Below are positions 25,446 through 31,840 of a DNA stretch of 64,000 nt, piece after piece. The position numbers were made by a program, and so were the translations under genes. This stretch comes from Kitasatospora aureofaciens. GTDB taxonomy: Bacteria > Actinomycetota > Actinomycetes > Streptomycetales > Streptomycetaceae. Under the pieces are notes generated by a model. The model searched no databases. It was not told the DNA's origin and saw nothing but the letters and a program-made list of their open reading frames with translations. Where the stretch lies: assembly GCF_001188955.3 (NCBI RefSeq), contig NZ_JPRF03000001.1, forward strand, positions 124,001 through 188,000, given 5' to 3'. Within the stretch, counting starts at the first letter, position 1, and every line of letters starts with the position of its first letter.

Positions 25446-26847
25446 GGTAGTTGGACACCTCGACGTTCTGGAGCACCGCGATGGCGTCGTCCACGAGGGC
25501 GGCGGTCGAGAAGTAGCTGGTCACCAGGTAGGAGGTGATGGCCTGCCGGTCGACGCCCATCGCGCGCACCGCCAGGCCGGGCTCGACCTCGTCCGGGACC
25601 TTGGACGGCCGCAGGCCGACGACGCCCTGCCGCTCCTCGCCGACGCGCATCAGCAGGATGTTGGTGGTGCCGGGCGCCGAATTCGCCGAGCCGTTGAGGT
25701 CCAGCTTGTCGGAGGGCAGCAGCGGCACGCCGCGCCAGGTGATGAACGGGCTGCCGAACAGCTCGACGACCTGCGGCGGTACCCCGCGCCGGGTGCACTC
25801 GCGGCCGAACGCGGCGATCGCCCGGGGGTGGGCCAGGAAGAAGGCGGGCTGCTTCCAGACCCGGGTGAGCAGTTCGTCCAGGTCGTCCGGGGTGGGCGCG
25901 CCGCCGCGGGTGCGCACCCGCTGGGTCGGCACGACGTTGTTGAGCAGGCCGTACTCGGCGTGGTTGAGCATCTCCCACTCCTGGCGCTCGCGCAACGCCT
26001 CGACGGTCAGCTGGAGTTGGGCGTCGACCTGGTCGATGTCGGAGTTGTAGATGTCCGCGACGCGGGTGTGCACCTTGAGGACGGTCTGGGCGATGCTCAG
26101 CTCGTACTCGCGCGGGCGCTCGTCGTAGTCGACGAAGGTCTCCGGCAGGTACGGCTCGCCGGTGTGGCCCGATTGGAGATCGATCGGGTGCTCGGGGTCG
26201 GTCGGGGCCGGCCCGGCCGTGAACTCGTCCAGCCGGGCGCGCAACGAGGGCTCCCGGTCGGCGAGTTCGGCCAGCATCCCGCGGTCCAGCGAGAGCACGG
26301 TGCAGGCGGAGACGGCCTTCACCCGGTACGGCATGGCGGTGCCGGAGGCCCAGGCGGGGGCGTCGAAGAAGTCGCCCTCGCCGAGCACGGCCAGCAGGGC
26401 GTCGTCGCCGTAGGTGCCGGTGGCACGCTTCTCGGCCCGGCCGAAGGCGATGATGTGCAGCTGGTCGGCCGGGGCGTCGGCGTCGACGATCAGCTCGCCG
26501 GGCGCGACCTCGCGCTCGGTGAACCCGGCCGCGAGCGCGGAGAGCACCGGGCCGTCGACCTGGCTGAGGAAGGCCAGTTCGCGCAGGTCCTCGGCGATGA
26601 CCCGGGTGGCGCCGCCGCCGTCGACGTACGTGCTGACCAGCCCGTCGCCGAGGATGAAGCCCCGGCGGCGGTTGACCCGGTAGACGCCCGCCTCCAGGTC
26701 CACCCAGGGCAGCGCCCGCAGCAGGTACCGGGGGGTGATCCCGAGCATCTGCGGGACGGTCTTGGTGGTGGTGGCGAGGTTCCGGGCGGCGGAGGTGCTG
26801 AGGCTCTGCCGGCCCTGCTGGTTCTGCGGAACGGTCTCGGTGGTCAC
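25432..26847 (-). CDS. Family 2 encapsulin shell protein with cNMP-binding-like insert (EshA/MMPI-type)
   Basis: A 471-residue HK97-fold nanocompartment protein. The N-arm/E-loop part (TVPQMLGITPRYLLRALPWV, residues 30-49) is followed by an inserted cyclic-nucleotide-binding-like domain at about 88-205 (SQVDGPVLSALAAGF, VAPGELIVDADAPADQLHII, LLAVLGEGDFF, YRVKAVSACTVLSLDR). The capsid core resumes with PYLPETFVDYDERPREYELS and runs to the end (FFLAHPRAIAAFGRECTRRG, GEERQGVVGLRPSKVPDEVE), closely resembling mycobacterial MMPI and Streptomyces EshA. In the insert the Arg of the phosphate cassette may be kept (R175) but the usual Gly-Glu is replaced. GTG 26847 follows GAGAGGGGA. Expected to self-assemble into icosahedral shells around the desulfurase. 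Confidence 0.92.
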   Translation of the reverse strand: MTTETVPQNQQGRQSLSTSAARNLATTTKTVPQMLGITPRYLLRALPWVDLEAGVYRVNRRRGFILGDGLVSTYVDGGGATRVIAEDLRELAFLSQVDGPVLSALAAGFTEREVAPGELIVDADAPADQLHIIAFGRAEKRATGTYGDDALLAVLGEGDFFDAPAWASGTAMPYRVKAVSACTVLSLDRGMLAELADREPSLRARLDEFTAGPAPTDPEHPIDLQSGHTGEPYLPETFVDYDERPREYELSIAQTVLKVHTRVADIYNSDIDQVDAQLQLTVEALRERQEWEMLNHAEYGLLNNVVPTQRVRTRGGAPTPDDLDELLTRVWKQPAFFLAHPRAIAAFGRECTRRGVPPQVVELFGSPFITWRGVPLLPSDKLDLNGSANSAPGTTNILLMRVGEERQGVVGLRPSKVPDEVEPGLAVRAMGVDRQAITSYLVTSYFSTAALVDDAIAVLQNVEVSNYHDYS

Positions 26848-26867
26848 GACTGGTCCCCTCTCCGGTA

Positions 26868-26889
26868 CTGACAACCGACGTGTCGTCAG
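26868..26889. promoter_or_regulatory. Inverted repeat upstream of the encapsulin gene
   Basis: CTGACAAC (26868-26875) and GTCGTCAG (26882-26889) are inverted repeats matching at 7 of 8 positions, spacer 6, about 20 bp upstream of the shell start codon. It may be an operator or a 5'-UTR hairpin. Confidence 0.4.
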
Positions 26890-27083
26890 ATCGACCCGGA
26901 GAATGTTGCCGGTGGACGGCGGCCGGTGTGACCAGGTTTCAGGTCGCCGGACAGCGGACAGACCCTGCGCGAATTCGGGGTGCGAGGTTGCCAAACTCCC
27001 TCGATCGGGTGGCTTTGGCATAAGCGTCGGCGATGGTTCGCAAAACCGGACTTGGGAGCACGGGGGGCGAGTTGGGGCGCACG

Positions 27084-27132
27084 CCCGACGCCCCCGTGTG
27101 CCCGTCGTGGACGGGCACGCGGGGGCGTCGGG
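27084..27132 (-). terminator. Very strong hairpin after the MFS exporter gene
   Basis: A 23-bp stem (27084-27106 with 27110-27132, one G-U pair) with a 3-nt GTG loop, 7 bp after the MFS stop. It separates the exporter operon from the encapsulin promoter region. Confidence 0.85.
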
Positions 27133-27138
27133 GCCCGG

Positions 27139-28428
27139 TCACCGCGACGGCGCGGCGGGCAGCGCCCGCAGCCGGCTGACCGGGGAGACGAGCAGCCCGA
27201 CCACCACGGCGGCGGAGCCGACCGCCGCGACGACCAGCGCACCCCGGCCGCCGAGTCGACCGGTGAGCAGCCCGGCGGCGAGGCCGCCCAGCGATCCGCC
27301 GCCGAACAGCAGGGTCCGGAAGGCCGCCGTCATCCGCCCCATCATCGACTGGGGCGTCACGGCCTGGCGCAGGCTGACGATGATCACCCCCGCCACGCCG
27401 AGGCCGAGGTAGGTGGTGAAGAAGGACAGCACGAACATCCCGATCATCACCGGCCGCGGCCCCGCGGCGGCGGGGATCAGGCCCGGGCCGAGCAGCAGCG
27501 CCGACTGGCCGACCAGGTAGACCCGGCCGAGCGGGAAGCGGGCGATCACCCGCCGTGCGATCAGCGCGCCGATCAGTCCGCCGACGGAGGCCGTCGAGAA
27601 GACCGCGCCGATCGTCCCGTCGCCGAGGCGGAGGTCGTGGTGGCCGTAGAGCAGGAACATCGTCCACACGGTGATCATCGAGAAGTTGCAGCAGAAGCCG
27701 ATCAGCGCGAGCGAGCGCAACACCCGGTCCCGCATCACCCAGCCCATGCCGTCCTTGAGTTCGCGCCACAGGCGCCGCTCGGCGGCCGGTGCCGGGGCGG
27801 GCTCCGTGGTGCGGATCGACAGCAGCGAGAGCAAGGACACCGCGTAGGAGCAGGCGTCGACGAGCACGGCCACCGGCGCGCCGACCGCCGACACCAGGAC
27901 GCCGCCCAACCCGGGCCCGGCGACGTCGGCGGCGGAGGAACTGGTGCCCATCCTGGCACTGGCCTCGACGTAGTGCTCGGGGCTCTTCACCAGCACCGGC
28001 ACGTAGGACATCCAGCTGACGTCGAACACCACCGAGGCGATGCCGACCGTGCAGGCGATCACCATCAGCACGGGCAGGTCGAGCGCGTGCCACCAGTAGA
28101 GCAGCGGCACCATGGCCAGCAGGATCAGCCGGACCAGGTTGGCGCCGAGCATGACCGGCCGCCGCCGGTGCCGGTCCGCCCACACGCCGATGACCAGGGC
28201 GAGCCCGAGGTAGGGGACGAGCTGGAGGAAGCGCAGCAGCCCGACCTGTTCGTCGGTCGCGCCGAAGGCGCCGATGGCGGTGAGCGGAAGGGCGAGGTTG
28301 GTGACCTGGGTGCCGAGCAGCGAGACCGTCTCGCCGACCCAGAACCGGAGGAAGTCGTGGTTGTGCCACAGGCTCTGCCGCGCGGGTTCGGTGTTCGGCG
28401 GGGCGGAGACCTGGGTCGTCCCGGTCAT
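27139..28428 (-). CDS. MFS exporter (EntS/MFS_3 type)
   Basis: A 429-residue 12-helix transporter of the group that includes enterobactin exporter EntS and macrolide exporter MefA: LWHNHDFLRFWVGETVSLLGTQVTNLALPLTA at the N-terminus, the motif GVWADRHRRRPVMLGANLVR after helix 2, VSWMSYVPVLVKSPEHYVEASARMGTSSS with the characteristic VAGPGLGGVLV, and RMTAAFRTLLFGGGSLGGLAAG in the C-half. It should export a small molecule with the proton gradient. The start ATG 28428 overlaps the stop of the upstream PLP enzyme gene by 4 nt (ATGA), so the enzyme product, or its toxic substrate, may be what is exported. Confidence 0.9.
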   Translation of the reverse strand: MTGTTQVSAPPNTEPARQSLWHNHDFLRFWVGETVSLLGTQVTNLALPLTAIGAFGATDEQVGLLRFLQLVPYLGLALVIGVWADRHRRRPVMLGANLVRLILLAMVPLLYWWHALDLPVLMVIACTVGIASVVFDVSWMSYVPVLVKSPEHYVEASARMGTSSSAADVAGPGLGGVLVSAVGAPVAVLVDACSYAVSLLSLLSIRTTEPAPAPAAERRLWRELKDGMGWVMRDRVLRSLALIGFCCNFSMITVWTMFLLYGHHDLRLGDGTIGAVFSTASVGGLIGALIARRVIARFPLGRVYLVGQSALLLGPGLIPAAAGPRPVMIGMFVLSFFTTYLGLGVAGVIIVSLRQAVTPQSMMGRMTAAFRTLLFGGGSLGGLAAGLLTGRLGGRGALVVAAVGSAAVVVGLLVSPVSRLRALPAAPSR

Positions 28429-29708
28429 CGGGCGCTCCTCGCCAGCTCGGCCACCGTGCCGGCCGCCGCGTCGACCTCGTCCTCGGTGTTGTAGTAGTGC
28501 GGCGACAGCCGCAGGCACCACTCCACCTCCTTGTCGGCGAAGTCGAACTGCGCGAACTCCCGGTAACTGAGGGCGGAGTTGATGCCGCGCGCGTCCATCG
28601 CCGCCTTGAACGGCGCGGCCTGCCAGCCCTCGATGGTGAAGGTGACCAGGGCGGCCGGCGCGGGCCCGCCGTCGAGCGTGCGGACGCGGGGGACGGCGGC
28701 CAGCCGCTCGCGCAGCCGGCCGGCCAGCGCGGGGGTGCGCCGAGCCACCGGTTCCAGGCCGACCCGCAGCGCGTAGCGGACGGCGGCGGCGCAGCCGAGG
28801 ACGGTGGCGTAGGGGAACTCCCACTCCTCGAACCGGGCCGCCGTGCCGACCGGCCGGTAGTAGCCGGGGGCGACCCAGCGCGCGCCGTGCATGTCGATGT
28901 GGAGCGGCTCGTACCCGGCCGCCAGCACCCGGTCGGAGACGTAGAGGAAGCCCGAACCGCGCGGGCCGCGGAGGAACTTGCGGCAGGTCGCGGTGAGCAG
29001 GTCGCAGCCGATCGTCTCGACGTCGATCGGGTACTGGCCGACCGACTGGCAGGCGTCGACCAGGTACAGCAGGTCGAGTTCCCGGCAGTGCCGGCCGATC
29101 TCGGCGACCGGCTGGACCAGCCCGGAGTTGGTGGGCACGTGGGTCACGGCCACCAGGCGCGGCCGGTGGGCGCGCATCAGCGCGGCCATGGCCTCGACGT
29201 CGACGCCGCTGCCGTCGGGGTGGTCGGGGGCGTGCACGATCCGGACGCCGTGGCGCCGGCGCAGGGACAGGAAGGCGATCTGGTTGGACACGAAGTCGTT
29301 GCGGGTGGTCAGGACGACGTCCCCGGGCCGGAAGTCGATCGCGGACAGGGCCTTGGCGTAGGCGTGGGTCGCGCTCGCGGCGAAGGCGAGGTTGCCGGGG
29401 CGGGTACCGAGGAGCTCGGCGAGCGCGGCGTAGAAGTCGGCGACCTCGGCGGCGCGGGCGGCGGCGGCCTCGTAGCCGCCGATGCCCGCCTCCAGGCGCA
29501 GGTGGTCGAGCACCGTCTCCAGGACCGGGCGGGCCATCAGTCCGGCGCCGGCGTTGTTGAAGTGGATCACCGCCTCGCAGCCGGGGGTGTCGGCCCGGAG
29601 GGCGGCGAGGTCCAGGAGCGGTTCCCGGCTGAGATCCAGAACCCGTTCCTGGCCGGCGTTCAGGAGCGGTTCCGGACTGGAGACGAAAGCGCTATTCTTG
29701 TTCTTCAT
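28425..29708 (-). CDS. Class-V aminotransferase-fold PLP enzyme (isopenicillin-N-epimerase/C-S-lyase-like)
   Basis: A 427-residue PLP enzyme. FNNAGAGLMARPVLETVLDHL is the class-V start; PLP Lys244 in CDLLTATCRKFLRGPRGSGFLY and Asp218 in LVDACQSVGQYPID are present; the protein ends with LRLSPHYYNTEDEVD, as in isopenicillin-N-epimerase-like and EgtE-like proteins. The catalytic Cys loop of cysteine desulfurases is absent. So an epimerase, a C-S lyase or an aminotransferase are all possible. The reaction cannot be assigned. ATG 29708 has no room for a separate leader: its start codon shares CATG with the divergent MocR gene. The first 35 residues are encoded by a 24-bp periodic repeat. Confidence 0.85.
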   Translation of the reverse strand: MKNKNSAFVSSPEPLLNAGQERVLDLSREPLLDLAALRADTPGCEAVIHFNNAGAGLMARPVLETVLDHLRLEAGIGGYEAAAARAAEVADFYAALAELLGTRPGNLAFAASATHAYAKALSAIDFRPGDVVLTTRNDFVSNQIAFLSLRRRHGVRIVHAPDHPDGSGVDVEAMAALMRAHRPRLVAVTHVPTNSGLVQPVAEIGRHCRELDLLYLVDACQSVGQYPIDVETIGCDLLTATCRKFLRGPRGSGFLYVSDRVLAAGYEPLHIDMHGARWVAPGYYRPVGTAARFEEWEFPYATVLGCAAAVRYALRVGLEPVARRTPALAGRLRERLAAVPRVRTLDGGPAPAALVTFTIEGWQAAPFKAAMDARGINSALSYREFAQFDFADKEVEWCLRLSPHYYNTEDEVDAAAGTVAELARSAR

Positions 29709-29709
29709 G
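29613..29709. promoter_or_regulatory. Shared start region with 24-bp periodic GTTCC sites and a leaderless -10
   Basis: GTTCC recurs exactly every 24 bp at 29621, 29645 and 29669; the outer two sit in identical 13-mers CAGGAGCGGTTCC (29613-29625, 29661-29673). MocR proteins bind spaced direct repeats, so these are operator candidates, although they lie inside the PLP-enzyme gene. TATTCT (29693-29698) is placed as a -10 for a leaderless mocR transcript starting at ATG 29707. CATG 29706-29709 holds both start codons. Confidence 0.5.
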
Positions 29710-31110
29710 TCTGACGGTAGCAGTATCGAGACCCTGGTGGCGATCCTCCGGACGGAGATCGCCCGCCTCTCCCCGGGCGACCGCCTGCCCAGCAGTCGGG
29801 ACCTGATCACCCGTCACGGCGTCGGGCCGGTCACCGTCTCCCGGGCGATCGCCCTGCTCGCCGCCGAGGGCGCGGTGGTGACCCGGCCCGGGAGCGGCAC
29901 CTACGTCGCGGCCCGCCGCCCGCCCGCCGGCGGCGGCGAACCGGACACCTCCTGGCAGGCGGTGGCGCTGGCCGGGCGCCCGTTCGCCCCCGAGGCGCCC
30001 GACGAGCAGTCCGGCACGGTGCCGGTCGGCACCATCCCGCTGTCCGGGGGCTACCCGCACGAGAGCCTCCAGCCCACCCGGCTGCTCGGCGGCGCCCTGG
30101 CCAGGGCCGCCCGCCGCCCGGACGCCTGGCACCGCGCCCCGGCGGCAGGTCTGACCACGCTGCGGACGATCTTCGCCCGGCAGGCGGGCGGTGAGGTCGG
30201 TCCCGACGACGTGCTGGTCACCGGGGGAGGGCAGGGCGCGCTGTCACTGCTGTTCCGCGCCGTCGCGGCGCCCGGCAGCCCGATCCTGGTCGAGTCACCC
30301 ACCTACGGCGGCGCGCTCGCCGCCGCGCGCTCCGCCGGACTGCACCCGGTGCCCGTGCCGATGGACGACCAGGGTCTGCGCCCCGACCTGCTCGCCGAGG
30401 CCTTCGCCATGACCGGCGCGCGCCTGCTCTACTGCCAGCCCACCTTCCACAACCCGACCGGGACGGTCCTCTCCGGCGAACGGCGCCGCCAGATCGTCGA
30501 CGTGGCCCGCGCCGCGGGGGCGTTCCTGATCGAGGACGACTTCGCCCGCCACCTCGGCCACGGCCGGCCGGTGCCCCGGCCGCTGGTCGCCGACGACCGG
30601 GACGGCACCGTCGTCCACCTCACCTCGCTGACCAAGCCCGCCTCGCCCAGCCTGCGGATCGGCGCGCTGATCGCCCGCGGCCCGGTGATGCGGCGGCTGC
30701 TCGGGATGCGGCGGGTGGACGACTTCTTCATCGCCCGCCCGCTCCAGGAGGCCGCGGTCGAACTGCTCAGCACCCCGGCCTGGGACCGGCACCTGCGCGC
30801 CCTGTCCGCCGCCCTGCATCAGCGCTGCGCCGTGCTGGCCGACGCCCTGGCGCGGGAGGTGCCGGACTGGACGCTGCACCGGGTGCCGGCGGGCGGCCTG
30901 CACCTGTGGGTCAGGCTGCCGGCCGGGTGCACCGAGGAGGCCGTCGCGGAGGCGGCCCGGGCGCACCGGGTGGCCGTCAACCTCGGCCACCACCACTTCC
31001 CGGCTGAGCCGCCGGCCGCCCACCTGCGGCTCGGCTTCGCCGCCGCGGCCGAACCCGCCGAACTCGTCGAGGCGGCGGCCCGCCTGCGAGCCGTGGCCGC
31101 CCAGGCGTAA
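29707..31110 (+). CDS. MocR family regulator (GntR-type HTH fused to class I aminotransferase domain)
   Basis: A 467-residue regulator. A shortened winged helix (residues 1-68: LVAILRTEIARLSPGDRLPSSRDLITRHGVGPVTVSRAIALLAAEG) is joined by a linker to a fold-type I aminotransferase domain (about 105-467) with PTYGGALAAARSAG, YCQPTFHNPTG, LIEDDFARHL and PLP Lys310 in LTSLTKPASPSLRIG. Such proteins sense PLP or its adducts with amino compounds and control nearby genes. The target here should be the divergent PLP-enzyme/MFS operon. ATG 29707 overlaps the opposite start codon (shared CATG); with TATTCT 9 bp before it, the mRNA is probably leaderless. Confidence 0.92.
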   Translation: MSDGSSIETLVAILRTEIARLSPGDRLPSSRDLITRHGVGPVTVSRAIALLAAEGAVVTRPGSGTYVAARRPPAGGGEPDTSWQAVALAGRPFAPEAPDEQSGTVPVGTIPLSGGYPHESLQPTRLLGGALARAARRPDAWHRAPAAGLTTLRTIFARQAGGEVGPDDVLVTGGGQGALSLLFRAVAAPGSPILVESPTYGGALAAARSAGLHPVPVPMDDQGLRPDLLAEAFAMTGARLLYCQPTFHNPTGTVLSGERRRQIVDVARAAGAFLIEDDFARHLGHGRPVPRPLVADDRDGTVVHLTSLTKPASPSLRIGALIARGPVMRRLLGMRRVDDFFIARPLQEAAVELLSTPAWDRHLRALSAALHQRCAVLADALAREVPDWTLHRVPAGGLHLWVRLPAGCTEEAVAEAARAHRVAVNLGHHHFPAEPPAAHLRLGFAAAAEPAELVEAAARLRAVAAQA

Positions 31111-31155
31111 CCGGCGCGACGGCGCAACAGCGTAGCGGCCCCGGCGGCTCGCGGC

Positions 31156-31653
31156 TCAGGCGTAGATCGCGATCCGGGGCTCGATCGTGCCCCGGGCGGG
31201 CGCGTGGAGCACGGTCAGCCGGTAGTTCTCGGTGAGCGTGTGGTGGCTGTGCAGGACGATCTTCGCCGGGATCAGCTGGGTGTAGAGCGTGCCGGTCTGG
31301 CTGCCGAGCGGCAGGGTGTGCCAGCGGCCGTCGCGCCCCAGCTGTTCGAGCCGGACGTCCGAGGGGCTGAGGAACGGGCCCTGCTGTGGCGACTCGACCA
31401 GGATCTGCGGGGCGATCGTCTGGTCCGCCGGTGTGTCGTTGCGGTACATGAAGGTGATCCGGTGCGGTGCTCGGTCGGTTGGCAGCGCGGTGTCGGGCAG
31501 GTCCACGAAGCGCACCGGCGCCGCGGCGGCCGCCGAAGCGGTCGGGGGCGCGGAGGCCGCCTGCGCGGGCGCCGTCAGCACCGCGATCGGCAGGGCGGTG
31601 AGGACGGCGACGGTCAGCACCAGAGCCCGACGGGGGATCGTCCTGAGCGGCAT
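31156..31653 (-). CDS. Secreted hypothetical protein
   Basis: A 165-residue exported protein. The signal peptide MPLRTIPRRALVLTVAVLTA extends to AQAAS (about residue 34). The mature part is a single beta-rich domain (ITFMYRNDTPADQTIAPQIL, VRLEQLGRDGRWHTLPLGSQ, HHTLTENYRLTVLHA), which resembles the immunoglobulin-like domain of signal-peptide proteins found in many actinomycetes; no cysteines and no enzymatic motif. ATG 31653 follows a perfect AAGGAGG. Function unknown. It lies downstream of the GH5 gene but a strong stem-loop at 31765-31799 separates them. Confidence 0.78.
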   Translation of the reverse strand: MPLRTIPRRALVLTVAVLTALPIAVLTAPAQAASAPPTASAAAAAPVRFVDLPDTALPTDRAPHRITFMYRNDTPADQTIAPQILVESPQQGPFLSPSDVRLEQLGRDGRWHTLPLGSQTGTLYTQLIPAKIVLHSHHTLTENYRLTVLHAPARGTIEPRIAIYA

Positions 31654-31764
31654 GGCGCCTCCTTGGGTCGAGGGGCGGCAGCTCCGAGGAGCGGCCGCCT
31701 GCCGGACGGTGCCCGCCGGGTCAGGACGGTCGCCGGCCGGGCGGTTCGTACCCCTCCACCCTGC

Positions 31765-31799
31765 ACGCGCCCGGCGGATGGCGCATCCGCCGGGCGCGT
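31765..31799 (-). terminator. Stem-loop after the GH5 gene
   Basis: ACGCGCCCGGCGGATG (31765-31780) and CATCCGCCGGGCGCGT (31784-31799) form a perfect 16-bp stem with a 3-nt loop, 41 bp after the GH5 stop. Confidence 0.8.
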
Positions 31800-31840
31800 C
31801 GCCCCGGGCGACGGTCACACCGGGTGACCGAACCCGTGCG

